45,029 bases of DNA from Alphaproteobacteria bacterium (GCA_029880245.1 JAOUOR010000007.1:1-45029); one strand, 5' to 3'. Positions 1 to 8,726 are shown, counted from the stretch's first letter. Program-made: numbers and translations. The notes: generated by a model from the sequence alone, not told the origin.

Positions 1-113
1 GCGCTAAAATTGAAAATATGCCAGATCCCAAAAACCCTAAAAGCTCTGTTCTTGCTGCAAAAAGTATAATTGCAACGCTAAAGGATTTTAACAGTGCCCT
101 CATTGTGGCATAA
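1..113 (+). CDS. C-terminal fragment of an unknown protein
   Basis: An open frame enters from the left edge (reading from base 3) and ends at TAA 111-113, giving about 36 residues ending in IATLKDFNSALIVA. It is followed by a stem-loop with a T-tract at 173-198, which fits the end of a transcription unit. No motif is long enough to assign a family. It could also be a chance open frame, because only 37 codons are visible. Confidence 0.45.
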   Translation, partial: AKIENMPDPKNPKSSVLAAKSIIATLKDFNSALIVA

Positions 114-126
114 ACATATGCGTCAC

Positions 127-163
127 TCCCGCGATGAGCGAAGCGAATATGAACGGCGGGAGT
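127..163. repeat. Palindromic intergenic repeat with CTCCCGC/GCGGGAG arms
   Basis: The 7-bp arms CTCCCGC and GCGGGAG enclose 23 bases. The arms are flanked by GTCA and GTCA-like bases, as in the GTCATCCC-type repeats elsewhere in this window. It is probably a degenerate member of the same class of small palindromic repeats. Confidence 0.5.
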
Positions 164-172
164 CAATAAGGT

Positions 173-198
173 CAGCGAATGATGTTCGCTGTCTTTTT
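173..198 (+). terminator. Rho-independent terminator after the left-edge gene
   Basis: Perfect 7-bp arms CAGCGAA (173-179) and TTCGCTG (185-191) with a 5-nt loop are followed by TCTTTTT. A second hairpin, GCCTGTC/GACAGGC at 218-234 with a 3-nt loop, lies just downstream but has no T-tract. Confidence 0.6.
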
Positions 199-269
199 CT
201 GGATACCCGTTGTTTAAGCCTGTCTCTGACAGGCCACGCGTATGACGATAATGAAAGTTAGGATAGACT

Positions 270-902
270 ATGATACCAGCCAAAAAATTCTATATGATCC
301 GCCACGGTGAAACTAACGCTAATGTCAAGCGTGTCATGGCTGGCTCCATAGATTCTCCTTTAACAGAAAATGGCCGCAATCAAGCCAGAGCCATTCAGGG
401 GATTGTCAAAAATCTTGAAATAAAGCCTGCTGCTATTTTTCACAGCCATTTATCCCGCGCACGCGATACTGCCCAAATCATAAATGAGGCTCTGAATATT
501 CCTATCTATGAGAACAAGCTATTGGCGGAATTTCATGCCGGTGACTGGGAAGGCGCTCCTTATGAAGAATGTCAATCGCTTCTGACAGGCTGGAAAAATC
601 CACCGAATGGAGAAACTTCGGATGAATTCTGTTCCCGTATCAGACAGGCTAAAAAAGAAATTCTTGATGCCCATGACGAGCCGGTTATGATTGTATCTCA
701 TGGAGGGGTTTTTCGAGGATTTGGAAAAATATACGGGCTTAATGTTCCGGGGAAATTTCCGAATTGTCATTTACATGAATTCGATCCTCATCACGAGAAC
801 AAACGCTTTCCCTGGAAAGTTTACCGTTATGGTCATGCGCCGGATGAATTCAGAATAGAGACAGATATCTTTCATTCATCCGAGGACTGGATTGAAGAAT
901 AA
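270..902 (+). CDS. Histidine phosphatase family protein (phosphoglycerate mutase-like)
   Basis: This is a 210-residue cytosolic protein of the histidine phosphatase superfamily, branch 1. The catalytic RHGE motif follows the first strand (MIRHGETNAN, about residues 9-18). SRARDTAQI near residue 62 supplies the usual phosphate-binding arginine region, GDWEG near residue 91 carries the acidic residue region, and the second catalytic histidine is in VSHGGVFRGF near residue 145. Family members dephosphorylate small phospho-compounds, including sugar phosphates and cobalamin or nucleotide precursors. The substrate cannot be read from sequence. The ATG follows a GTTAGGATA ribosome-binding region. 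Its 3' end overlaps the convergent folP by 31 bp, so the two transcripts are antisense at their ends. Confidence 0.85.
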   Translation: MIPAKKFYMIRHGETNANVKRVMAGSIDSPLTENGRNQARAIQGIVKNLEIKPAAIFHSHLSRARDTAQIINEALNIPIYENKLLAEFHAGDWEGAPYEECQSLLTGWKNPPNGETSDEFCSRIRQAKKEILDAHDEPVMIVSHGGVFRGFGKIYGLNVPGKFPNCHLHEFDPHHENKRFPWKVYRYGHAPDEFRIETDIFHSSEDWIEE

Positions 903-1702
903 ATTCTCAGGGCCTGCGCGGTTTCTTCCACATCATGCACCCGCAAAATATCGGCGCCCTTTTCCGAAGCATAAAGTGCAGAAGCTATTGATCCGCCAAG
1001 GCGTTTATCCACTGGCGCATTTTCACTTATTTTTGCGATAAAGCTTTTACGGGAAGCACCAATCAGTAACGGATAGCCCAGAGATTTAAACTGATCGATA
1101 TGTTTTAGAATAAGCAGATTATGATGCACCGTTTTCCCAAACCCTATGCCCGGATCAAGAATAATATTTTCTTTTTTTACGTCGTGACTGATACAAAACT
1201 CTACTCTTTCTTTAAAGAAATTTGTGATTTCTTGAATTACGTCCTCATAAACAGGCTTATCTTGCATATCCTCAGGCGTGCCTTTCATATGCATCAAACA
1301 AACAGGCACATCAGCCTCAGTAGCCAGTTTTATCGACTCCGGATCGTGTTGAAGAGCGCTTACATCATTGATCATGCTGGCGCCCGCATCCAAAGCAGCC
1401 CTCATAGTTGCTGAATTTCTTGTATCAATCGAGATTACAGCTTCGGGAAATTTCTTTATGATGGCCGTAATGACCGGCACAACCCGGCTTATTTCATCTT
1501 CGGGTGTAACGACATCCGCGTATGGCCTTGTGGATTCCCCTCCTATATCAAGGATAGTAGCGCCCTGACTTAAAAAACCCCCTGCTCTTTCCACAGCCTT
1601 TTCAACAGAGTTATGATGACCGCCATCGGAAAAACTATCCGGCGTAATATTCAAAATACCCATAATGACAGGCTTATTTTGTAGTAAATCCTTTAGGCGC
1701 AT
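872..1702 (-). CDS. folP: Dihydropteroate synthase
   Basis: FolP condenses p-aminobenzoate with 6-hydroxymethyl-7,8-dihydropterin pyrophosphate to give dihydropteroate in folate synthesis. The 276-residue length is typical of the TIM-barrel family. Visible signatures are GILNITPDSFSDGG (near residue 15), DIGGESTRP (near 53), SIDTRNSATM (near 94), INDVSAL (near 112), DPGIGFGKT (near 182) and GASRKSFI (near 214), ending with the LRVHDV pterin/phosphate-site strand. It is downstream of folK and overlaps it by 10 bp, so the two are probably translationally coupled. Nothing unusual is seen in the active-site motifs. Confidence 0.97.
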   Translation of the reverse strand: MRLKDLLQNKPVIMGILNITPDSFSDGGHHNSVEKAVERAGGFLSQGATILDIGGESTRPYADVVTPEDEISRVVPVITAIIKKFPEAVISIDTRNSATMRAALDAGASMINDVSALQHDPESIKLATEADVPVCLMHMKGTPEDMQDKPVYEDVIQEITNFFKERVEFCISHDVKKENIILDPGIGFGKTVHHNLLILKHIDQFKSLGYPLLIGASRKSFIAKISENAPVDKRLGGSIASALYASEKGADILRVHDVEETAQALRIYSSIQSSDE

Positions 1703-2187
1703 AGCTTTTCACAACGCTCAATTTGTTGAGACGGCATACGATCGATCATATCTGAAACACTTTGCCCTGTTACAGGGTGTACCCAATCCGGTGCAATTTC
1801 CTGCAAGGGGTACAAGACAAAGGCACGATCATGGAATCTAGGATGCGGTAATATAGGATCCTCACCTGATATCCTGTCATCATAAGCTATAATATCAAGA
1901 TCAAGTGTTCTGGCTGCGTTTATTTCATGTCTCATACGCCCAAAACTCAGTTCGATCTCATGCAGTTTTTTGAGCAGCTGGGAAGGTGTATAGATCGTAC
2001 TAACACTACATACTGCATTTCTATACCAAGGTTGATCTGATGCCGGCACAGGCGCGGATTTCCATATGGAAGATACAGATATGATTTTGATACCATTTTC
2101 TTCAAAATGCTTTAGGCATAAACGAAGTGTTTCCTCCGGAGAATGTCCTTTAAAATCCAGATTTGCACCAAGTCCTATAATAATCAT
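1693..2187 (-). CDS. folK: 2-amino-4-hydroxy-6-hydroxymethyldihydropteridine pyrophosphokinase
   Basis: FolK transfers pyrophosphate from ATP to 6-hydroxymethyl-7,8-dihydropterin, making the substrate of the adjacent FolP. The 164-residue protein has the N-terminal strand IIGLGANL, the RTLDLDIIAYDD block with the Mg-binding aspartates (near residue 95) and the family signature LPHPRFHDRAFVLYPL (near 112). It is the first gene of the folK-folP pair and starts 15 bases downstream of the MepK-like gene, also on the minus strand, so all three could be cotranscribed. Confidence 0.95.
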   Translation of the reverse strand: MIIIGLGANLDFKGHSPEETLRLCLKHFEENGIKIISVSSIWKSAPVPASDQPWYRNAVCSVSTIYTPSQLLKKLHEIELSFGRMRHEINAARTLDLDIIAYDDRISGEDPILPHPRFHDRAFVLYPLQEIAPDWVHPVTGQSVSDMIDRMPSQQIERCEKLCA

Positions 2188-2202
2188 TTTGGGAAATGTT
2201 TT

Positions 2203-2814
2203 TTATGATGTCCAGTTACGCGGTTTACCGGTATCAATATGCACAAAATTACTGCGTGGATAGTAACCAACACCACCAGCTCTAAGACTTTGCGCCGTAT
2301 TACGCAGTTTTTTTGTACTCATACCAGGTAGCCGAATATCAAGAGCCTGCCCATACATATGGAAAGAATTAGAAGCCACACCATTTGTATTACGTCTTAG
2401 CATTGCATTAGTCTTAGGGCTACGGTAGCCGGAAAGGATATGGAAAGGCACTTTGGCTCTCATTTTTTGATGTAAGACCGTGATAATATCCAGAATATGC
2501 GGGTCCATAGGAAATACTTCATCTGTTCTAAAATCACGGAGAACATAATTAATACGCTCAAAAGCATCCGGTAAATATTTATCACCAACACGATACACAC
2601 CAGAAAAACTCTCATCCGTATGGGCGTTACGAAAAGATGTTTTCCATGCCCCTTTATTTTTAGCAGCCTGAGCAGAAGTGGGCATAAGCAACGGCGTAGC
2701 CATAGAAACAATGCCAACCATACCGTATTTCAATAGATTACGTCTTTGTATTAGAAGTGACTCGTCTGTATTATCCGTTGAAAAGAAAGAATTGGACATC
2801 AGTTTATGCAACAT
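2203..2814 (-). CDS. MepK/YcbK-like murein endopeptidase (DUF882, M15 family), Tat-type signal
   Basis: This 203-residue protein belongs to the DUF882/YcbK group of M15 zinc peptidases. E. coli MepK cleaves meso-DAP-meso-DAP (3-3) crosslinks in peptidoglycan. The N-terminus has a twin-arginine motif (RRNLLKYG, near residue 25) followed by a hydrophobic stretch and AQA|AK, suggesting Tat export. Zinc ligands are seen in SFHMYGQALDIRL (His and Asp, near residue 150) and NFVHID (near 190), with the family LSGYRSPKTN block near 124. The ATG at 2814 has AGAGG about seven bases upstream. The gene directly upstream on the same strand encodes an LdtD-like transpeptidase, which makes the crosslinks this family cuts. 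Confidence 0.85.
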   Translation of the reverse strand: MLHKLMSNSFFSTDNTDESLLIQRRNLLKYGMVGIVSMATPLLMPTSAQAAKNKGAWKTSFRNAHTDESFSGVYRVGDKYLPDAFERINYVLRDFRTDEVFPMDPHILDIITVLHQKMRAKVPFHILSGYRSPKTNAMLRRNTNGVASNSFHMYGQALDIRLPGMSTKKLRNTAQSLRAGGVGYYPRSNFVHIDTGKPRNWTS

Positions 2815-2941
2815 TACAACCTCTGTTCTCAGGTGCTTAAAAATCCATGCATATTCACTTACACAGTGAAATTTTACAAATAATAAAATATAATTATCTA
2901 CAGGAATCCCTGCAGTGAGTAAAGTGACAAAAAATTCACAG

Positions 2942-2964
2942 AAAAAACAAAAGAGCGCCCGCTC
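2942..2964 (-). terminator. Terminator immediately after the L,D-transpeptidase gene
   Basis: On the minus strand a GAGCG-GG-CGCTC hairpin (2953-2964), starting two bases beyond the stop codon, is followed by TTTTGTTTTTTC. It separates the transpeptidase gene from the MepK-like gene 150 bp downstream, so the latter may have its own promoter or depend on read-through. The loop is very short, so the hairpin may open at its apex. Confidence 0.6.
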
Positions 2965-2965
2965 C

Positions 2966-4627
2966 TTATAATTTATTCACACTTTTCTCAGCTATAATTT
3001 CATTATGATGTAAATTTGAAAATCCGTCAAGCTTTTCGAGGAGTTGCCACAGTTTCTTATCATGATCGTATATATCCATGCCATAAATAATTTGATTCTT
3101 ATCCCCAAGCCATACGGTGTTGTACAAAAGAAATACGGGAATAGTGTCCTGAATAAACTTATCTGTGGCTTCTCCGGCCTTCAAAATATCAATCATATCT
3201 TCGCTTCGCCAGCCCTTGTTTTGTTTCATAATAAAATCTGCAACTTTTTCAGGATACATCATACGAATACAGCCTGAGGATTGCGCCCTATTCGAACGGG
3301 AGAATAATCCGGGATGGTTCGTGTCATGAAGGTATATATTATATTCATTCGGCATAAGAACTCTAATACGGCCCAATGGATTATGGTCGCCGGAAGTCTG
3401 TACCATCGTATAGTTTCCAAGTTCTTCCGGACTTAAATTTGACCAGTCAACGCTGGAAGGGTCAATTGTAATATCTCCGTCCTCGGACTTTTGAAAAATC
3501 TCCATACCTTTATCCACTAGATAGGAATTATTCTCGACCAGTTCCGGAACAATATCTTCCTTCTTGATAGTCGAAGGGACAGTCCATTTGGGGTTAAAGC
3601 GCACGCCATTGATCTGAGCGACAAAAGACTCTGTAGGTCGATCTTTGCGCCCAATAATCACAGGCATTTCGTGAATAACTCTCCCATTTTCAATAGCCCA
3701 GAGCATGGCTGAAGGTAAATTAACCACGATAAAACTCTTGGGCTTTTTCTCTTCGATCCATCTTAAACGCTCGAGATTTACAATGATTTGCCTGATATTT
3801 TCGCCACGAATTTTATTCAAAGCAGATTCTGTCCGTTTTCCAATTATACCGTCAGATCTTAAACCATTGCCTTTTTGAAAATTCTTTACGGCCTCAACAA
3901 GCTTTGGGTCATAGGTTAATTTCTCGTCTTCTGGCATAGGTGGTAAGTTAAAATGTGACCGCAAAATTGGGATAGCATCGTCTTCGCGTCCGGGGTGAAG
4001 AATTTTATCAAAATAAATTGGTCTGATATCCTTATTTCCGGCTTTTTCATATAGCCGTACAAGTTCAGTCTTGAGTGTTTGATAGGTGCGCCCCTGCGGC
4101 TCGGATTCCAACAAGAATTCAGCAATATTTTTATAGTGCTCTTTTAAATCCAGCAAAGCCTCATCCACAGAAATTCTCTGCTTCCAATCACCTTGGCGAA
4201 GATTCATATCTTCAAGACTTATACGCATTCCACTAATATCGCGGCGATACCTGATATAGGCATCCGTTATAAGCATTTCAAGGATCTGCGTATGATTTCC
4301 CTTGGCTCTTGATGTCATGTCCTCGGAACCTATAAGATCAATAATTTCGTCAATATGGTAATTCTTCGGGTTTAAACCATTCATCCACGATTGCTGCAAT
4401 ACGGTCATTAAATCCTGAGCTTCACTGTTAAGCTTTTTTCTTTTGACCCAAAGCGGTTCACCATCGCGCTCGGCTAAAAAGGCGCTTATCGCCTCTTCAT
4501 CAGATAAACTAACCTGTAGGTCCTGAAGGTCATGGGCCATAGCCTGCGAGCACTGGAGAAAAAATATTCCCAGACACAAAAACCAGATTAATAAAGCCCG
4601 ATTATTATTCACAAGTTTTCCCCGCAT
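2966..4627 (-). CDS. YcbB/LdtD-type L,D-transpeptidase
   Basis: This 553-residue exported protein forms 3-3 crosslinks in peptidoglycan, judging by family. A signal-type segment (ALLIWFLCLGIFFLQC, near residues 11-26) is followed by a scaffold domain, a peptidoglycan-binding repeat (VEAVKNFQKGNGLRSDGIIG, near 250) and a YkuD catalytic domain starting near residue 300. The catalytic block contains YLHDTNHPGLFSRSNRAQSS followed by GCIRM, with the nucleophilic cysteine in SSGCIR. A cysteine in the signal segment (LQCSQ) could hint at lipidation, but the lipobox is poor. The gene is divergent from hisS and upstream of the MepK-like gene, the same order as ycbB-ycbK in E. coli. Confidence 0.92.
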   Translation of the reverse strand: MRGKLVNNNRALLIWFLCLGIFFLQCSQAMAHDLQDLQVSLSDEEAISAFLAERDGEPLWVKRKKLNSEAQDLMTVLQQSWMNGLNPKNYHIDEIIDLIGSEDMTSRAKGNHTQILEMLITDAYIRYRRDISGMRISLEDMNLRQGDWKQRISVDEALLDLKEHYKNIAEFLLESEPQGRTYQTLKTELVRLYEKAGNKDIRPIYFDKILHPGREDDAIPILRSHFNLPPMPEDEKLTYDPKLVEAVKNFQKGNGLRSDGIIGKRTESALNKIRGENIRQIIVNLERLRWIEEKKPKSFIVVNLPSAMLWAIENGRVIHEMPVIIGRKDRPTESFVAQINGVRFNPKWTVPSTIKKEDIVPELVENNSYLVDKGMEIFQKSEDGDITIDPSSVDWSNLSPEELGNYTMVQTSGDHNPLGRIRVLMPNEYNIYLHDTNHPGLFSRSNRAQSSGCIRMMYPEKVADFIMKQNKGWRSEDMIDILKAGEATDKFIQDTIPVFLLYNTVWLGDKNQIIYGMDIYDHDKKLWQLLEKLDGFSNLHHNEIIAEKSVNKL

Positions 4628-4788
4628 AAATCATGCAAAACAACACATTAAAAAAAGCTCCACACAGAATAGATTAAAGGCAATCAGAAAGTCTTTGTAT
4701 ATAAACGAAATTATAACATTAAAACAGCCCTTCCTTAAAATAATTTCAACACTTGTATTTCACGCCGTAATCCCCTAACAATTCTTCA
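4628..4788. promoter_or_regulatory. Divergent intergenic region between the L,D-transpeptidase gene and hisS
   Basis: These 161 A+T-rich bases separate two divergent genes and must hold both sets of start signals. I could not single out a convincing -35/-10 pair, nor a strong ribosome-binding site before the hisS ATG at 4789. Confidence 0.35.
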
Positions 4789-6180
4789 ATGAACAAGAAT
4801 GATAAGAAAAAAATCTATAAGCCAAAGCAAATCAGCGGCTTTCCGGAATGGTTGCCGGAAATCCGGCGTACGGAATTACTGTGGTTTGATCACATCCGCA
4901 CAACATTTGAAAGCTATGGTTTTTGTCCGATTGAAACCCCCAGCGTGGAAGAGCTTGATGCAATCAATGCCAAGGGCGGCGATGGAGAGGCGGATGTTGA
5001 TAAAGAGGTTTATGTATTAGAGCGGTTGCACAAGGAAGACGGTGATAAAGAAGCACGCCTTGCGCTACATTTTGACCAGACTGTTCCCCTTGCCCGTTAT
5101 ACGGCCCAGCATTTCAATGATCTGGTTTTTCCGTTTAAGCGTTATCAGATGCAGCGTGTCTGGCGCGGTGAACGTCCGCAGGCAGGCCGTTTCCGTGAAT
5201 TTTATCAGTGTGATATTGACGTGATTAATGTCGACACCCTGCCCTTGCACTTTGATGCGGAAATGCCTGCTATCATCTGGGAAATTCTAAGCTCCCTCCC
5301 CGGCATGGAAAATGAGAAGATTCAGATACGGATTTCAAATCGGAAGATTTTGATGGGGTTGCTTCAGGCTTGCGGCGTTTCAGATGTCCAAAAATATACA
5401 TCGCTAATTGATAAATTGGAAAAAATAGGAAATGAAGAAGTAGAAATAGGATTAAAACTTAACTTAAGACTAGATGAACTTCATGAAGACTTCGCTAATC
5501 TTTTTTTAGATCTGGCGGAAATAAAGACTGCAAAAGGACTTTCTGGATTGCTTCGTGATTTCATCACTCGCAATGACGTCATTGCGAGGAGCGTCAGTGA
5601 CGAAGCAATCCAGATAATGCAAGAAGGCATAGAGGAACTCGCCTTCGTACTCGATCAACTCTCCCACCTACCAGAAGGGTCTGTTGTGGCTGATCTTTCC
5701 ATCGTGCGCGGGCTTGATTACTATACAGGCACAGTCTATGAGACAGTCTTCACAGATGATCCTGCTTACGGCTCGATCTGCTCCGGCGGGCGGTATGATG
5801 ATCTGGCAAGTAATTACATCAACAAAAAGCTCCCTGGTGTTGGTATATCCATCGGCTTTTCAAGACTCTTTGACCGTATCCGCTCACAGGGAAAATTACC
5901 TAAGCTTGGCATTTCACCCGCAGATATTCTAATCTGCCTGCCGGAGGATGAAGCACGCGGCACGATGATGGAAACAGCCCAAACCTTACGCAAGAATGGT
6001 TATAAGGTCGAGACCTTCCATAGCGCCTCAAAAATCAAAAGACAACTTGCATATGCCGAGAAAAAAGGGATACCTTATGTATGGTTTCCGCCCTTTAGCG
6101 GCAATCCCGACCATGAAGTTAAAAACATGCTGGATGGTACGCAAAGCAAGGCCGATCCACAAAACTGGAAAGACAATTGA
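4789..6180 (+). CDS. hisS: Histidyl-tRNA synthetase with an in-frame palindromic insertion
   Basis: This class II synthetase charges tRNA-His and has 463 residues. Motif 2 is in VWRGERPQAGRFREFYQCD, preceded by FPFKRYQMQR. The histidine-binding signature VRGLDYYTG is near residue 306, followed by CSGGRYDDL and the motif 3-like GVGISIGFSRLF. The wording of motif 2 and CSGGRYDDL resembles the actinobacterial-type HisRS more than the E. coli type; this is from memory of the families. Bases 5543-5613 are a long palindrome that adds about 24 residues including NDVIARSVSDEAIQ without breaking the frame. The next gene starts within the hisS stop codon (TGATG), suggesting coupling. Confidence 0.95.
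   Translation: MNKNDKKKIYKPKQISGFPEWLPEIRRTELLWFDHIRTTFESYGFCPIETPSVEELDAINAKGGDGEADVDKEVYVLERLHKEDGDKEARLALHFDQTVPLARYTAQHFNDLVFPFKRYQMQRVWRGERPQAGRFREFYQCDIDVINVDTLPLHFDAEMPAIIWEILSSLPGMENEKIQIRISNRKILMGLLQACGVSDVQKYTSLIDKLEKIGNEEVEIGLKLNLRLDELHEDFANLFLDLAEIKTAKGLSGLLRDFITRNDVIARSVSDEAIQIMQEGIEELAFVLDQLSHLPEGSVVADLSIVRGLDYYTGTVYETVFTDDPAYGSICSGGRYDDLASNYINKKLPGVGISIGFSRLFDRIRSQGKLPKLGISPADILICLPEDEARGTMMETAQTLRKNGYKVETFHSASKIKRQLAYAEKKGIPYVWFPPFSGNPDHEVKNMLDGTQSKADPQNWKDN
5543..5613. repeat. 71-bp palindromic element inside hisS
   Basis: The outer arms are a perfect 14-bp inverted repeat (CTGGATTGCTTCGT at 5543-5556 and its complement at 5600-5613). The centre is a perfect 22-bp palindrome (CTCGCAATGAC and its complement). 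The right half has the widespread ATTGCGAGGAGCG...GACGAAGCAATCC wording of bacterial intergenic repeats. It is translated as roughly residues 252-275 of HisS, like the protein-coding palindromic elements (RPE) of Rickettsia. Confidence 0.9.
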
Positions 6181-6806
6181 TGCGATATAATTTTTGCAAA
6201 CTCCTTTCGGCCCTAGCCTTATTTGTCCTTATTTCCAATCAGGCTCTTGCACAGGAAGAAACAAAAAAGCAATCCTATCAAGCCGCCCCTTACTGTCAAT
6301 TTACAATTTCTTTTCCGGAGGCTCCTGAAATCAGGCGCGTTTGCGAGGAAGGAGATCAATCCATGTGTTATGATTTGATTTCCTTTATCAAGGTTTTTGA
6401 TATGGCCTCTACGGTGCGGGTTGATATCATCTGCAATCCATCCAATGAAAAGCTCTATAATCACTTAACCACAGATGAAATGCGTAGAACTGTGCGTGAA
6501 ATGTCAAAGGAAAGTGTTGTCGAGGCTTTTGAAATCAACGCCCGCGAAGAAGAAGAATACAGACAAGCGGCCTTGGTTGGCAAGGGACGGGCCGGTATGG
6601 AAGACACAATCCTTCTGGCGCAGCTTTGGTCGGGCAAGACATCTCTTATGTCCGTCGAGGCAGAACTTTCAGGGATACAAATGGATGAAGCCGACCAGCT
6701 TTTTGCAAGTATCTTACGGAGCATAAGTTTTATAGGCGACCTTGAAGCTCAGTCTAAAGAAGAAACACCTGCGACAGTGGAAGAAGAAACACCTGCTGCA
6801 AAATGA
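6180..6806 (+). CDS. Secreted protein of unknown function
   Basis: I do not recognise the family. The ATG at 6180 overlaps the hisS stop; a TTG one codon earlier is an alternative. The 208-residue product has a clear Sec signal peptide (LLSALALFVLISNQALA, cleavage before QEE), then a region with several cysteines (PYCQF, RRVCEEGDQSMCYD, DIICNP) that could form disulfides in the periplasm. A helical Glu/Arg-rich stretch (near residues 100-130) and a Thr/Pro/Glu-rich tail follow, the tail repeating EETPA. Its coupling to hisS is probably positional. The last 58 bp overlap the convergent sufE. Confidence 0.75.
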   Translation: MRYNFCKLLSALALFVLISNQALAQEETKKQSYQAAPYCQFTISFPEAPEIRRVCEEGDQSMCYDLISFIKVFDMASTVRVDIICNPSNEKLYNHLTTDEMRRTVREMSKESVVEAFEINAREEEEYRQAALVGKGRAGMEDTILLAQLWSGKTSLMSVEAELSGIQMDEADQLFASILRSISFIGDLEAQSKEETPATVEEETPAAK

Positions 6807-7195
6807 TTAATCCTTTCAACCATGGCAAAAAATCCGTTTCGTCTATTCGGACTTAGATGCTGATCCAGGCCGATTTCCTTAAAGTAAGATTTTATATCAA
6901 GCGCAATAATATCTTCGGGCTTTTTATCCTGATAGGCGGCTAAAAGCACGGCAATCAATCCGCGTACAATATGCGCATCACTATCTGCGGCAATATGCAC
7001 ACAGCCTTCTTCGTCTACACTCAAAACCATCCAGACCTGCGATGTACAACCACGCACAAGATATTCATCCGTCTTGAAGGATTCGTCCATATGCGGCAAG
7101 TTACGGCCAAGATCAATCAAATAGCGATAACGCTCTTCCCAATCACTGAAGAGTGCGAAATTTTCGGTTAATTCCTGGATAGATGTGCTTTGCAT
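6749..7195 (-). CDS. sufE: SufE-family sulfur acceptor
   Basis: SufE accepts persulfide sulfur from the cysteine desulfurase SufS and passes it to the SufBCD scaffold for Fe-S cluster assembly in the cytosol. The 148-residue product shows the family N-terminus, the LPHMDES block and the active cysteine Cys50 in VRGCTSQVW. It stands alone: no suf operon genes are visible here, so it probably serves a suf locus elsewhere. Its 3' end overlaps the convergent secreted-protein gene by 58 bp. Confidence 0.93.
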   Translation of the reverse strand: MQSTSIQELTENFALFSDWEERYRYLIDLGRNLPHMDESFKTDEYLVRGCTSQVWMVLSVDEEGCVHIAADSDAHIVRGLIAVLLAAYQDKKPEDIIALDIKSYFKEIGLDQHLSPNRRNGFFAMVERINHFAAGVSSSTVAGVSSLD

Positions 7196-7382
7196 TTCTA
7201 CTCTTTCGCTTTTATTTTGCCCTGTATATTTTAATACGCAGATATCTTCAAGACTAAGCTTATATCTATATTGTTGTAGAAATAATTGTAAAAAAGAAAA
7301 TTACTTAAGATAAGGGCTTGCGTCGTAGTGTCGTGCTTGGCAGATTAGACAAGGTGATTCATAAAATAAAGAAAGACCAAAC

Positions 7383-8720
7383 ATGAGCAAATCATCCGGT
7401 TCGAGCGAATCTAAAAACACACTTTATTGCTCTTTCTGCGGCAAGAGTCAGCACGAAGTTCGCAAACTTATTGCGGGGCCTAATGTGTTCATCTGCAATG
7501 AATGTGTAGAGCTTTGTATGGATATTATCCGTGAAGAGGATAAAACCCAGCTTGTCCGTACTGGCGACGGTGTCCCCACACCTAGTGAAATCAAAAAGGT
7601 TCTGGATGATTATGTTATTGGGCAGGAGGATGCCAAGCGGGTCCTGTCCGTAGCGGTTCATAATCACTATAAAAGGCTTGAACATTCCGAGGAAAGCGGC
7701 GATGTAGAAATTGCCAAGTCCAATATCCTGCTGGTTGGCCCGACGGGATGTGGTAAGACATTACTGGCCCAAACGCTTGCACGGATTCTGGATGTGCCCT
7801 TTACAATGGCCGATGCTACGACTTTGACCGAAGCCGGTTATGTTGGTGAAGATGTCGAAAATATTGTTCTTAAATTATTACAAGCTTCCGATTATAATGT
7901 GGAGCGCGCACAAAAAGGTATCGTCTATATTGATGAGATCGACAAGATATCACGTAAATCAGATAATCCTTCTATAACACGCGATGTTTCCGGTGAAGGT
8001 GTTCAGCAAGCGCTTCTTAAACTAATGGAGGGTACAATAGCCGCCGTTCCCCCTCAGGGAGGCCGCAAACACCCACAACAAGAATTCTTGCAAGTGGATA
8101 CGTCTGACATTCTTTTTATTTGCGGCGGAGCATTTGCCGGATTGGAAAAAGTCATTGCGGCGCGCGGAAAAGGAACGGCGATTGGTTTTGGTGCAGATGT
8201 TCGTGCGTCTGATGACCGAACTGCCGGAGAAATTTTTAAGGACCTTCTTCCCGAAGACCTGCACAAATATGGCCTTATCCCGGAATTTATTGGGCGCCTG
8301 CCTGTTATTGCCACCCTTGAAAATCTGGATGAAGCGGCTCTTGTCGAAATCCTAACAGAGCCTAAGAATGCTCTTATCAAGCAATACCAAAAACTCTTCG
8401 AGATGGAGGATACCGAACTCACCTTTACTGATGAGGCTTTGATAGAAATTGCGAAAAAGGCAGTAGAAAGAAAAACCGGAGCGCGCGGTTTGCGATCTAT
8501 CATTGAAAACTTACTTTTGGATACAATGTTTGAGATTCCCGATGAGGATCAGGTGACCGAGGTTGTTGTTGATGCCGATACGGTAAAAGACAATAAAAAG
8601 CCCGAATTCATAACATCCAAGAAGAAGAAAAAGAAATCCAGCAAGAAAAAAGATTTGAAAGAAGCGGAAGATTCTGATGACAGTCAAGATGGTGACAAAG
8701 AAGAAGATGATGCTGCTTAG
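7383..8720 (+). CDS. clpX: ATP-dependent Clp protease ATP-binding subunit ClpX
   Basis: ClpX is the AAA+ unfoldase that feeds substrates to ClpP. The 445-residue product has the N-terminal zinc-binding domain (Cys16, Cys19, Cys38, Cys41), Walker A GPTGCGKT at 119-126, the pore-loop region AGYVGED, Walker B YIDEIDK and sensor/arginine regions. It is about 20 residues longer than the usual size because of a charged tail: a lysine run ([10 protein letters not shown]) followed by an Asp/Glu-rich end. clpP is not directly upstream, where it often sits; sufE occupies that side in the opposite direction. Only six bases separate its stop from the next gene. Confidence 0.97.
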   Translation: MSKSSGSSESKNTLYCSFCGKSQHEVRKLIAGPNVFICNECVELCMDIIREEDKTQLVRTGDGVPTPSEIKKVLDDYVIGQEDAKRVLSVAVHNHYKRLEHSEESGDVEIAKSNILLVGPTGCGKTLLAQTLARILDVPFTMADATTLTEAGYVGEDVENIVLKLLQASDYNVERAQKGIVYIDEIDKISRKSDNPSITRDVSGEGVQQALLKLMEGTIAAVPPQGGRKHPQQEFLQVDTSDILFICGGAFAGLEKVIAARGKGTAIGFGADVRASDDRTAGEIFKDLLPEDLHKYGLIPEFIGRLPVIATLENLDEAALVEILTEPKNALIKQYQKLFEMEDTELTFTDEALIEIAKKAVERKTGARGLRSIIENLLLDTMFEIPDEDQVTEVVVDADTVKDNKKPEFITSKKKKKKSSKKKDLKEAEDSDDSQDGDKEEDDAA

Positions 8721-8726
8721 AGTTAG

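Noticed and set aside
7201-7382. Heat-shock promoter before clpX
   Set aside because: I looked for sigma-32-like elements but found no spacing or match good enough to report.
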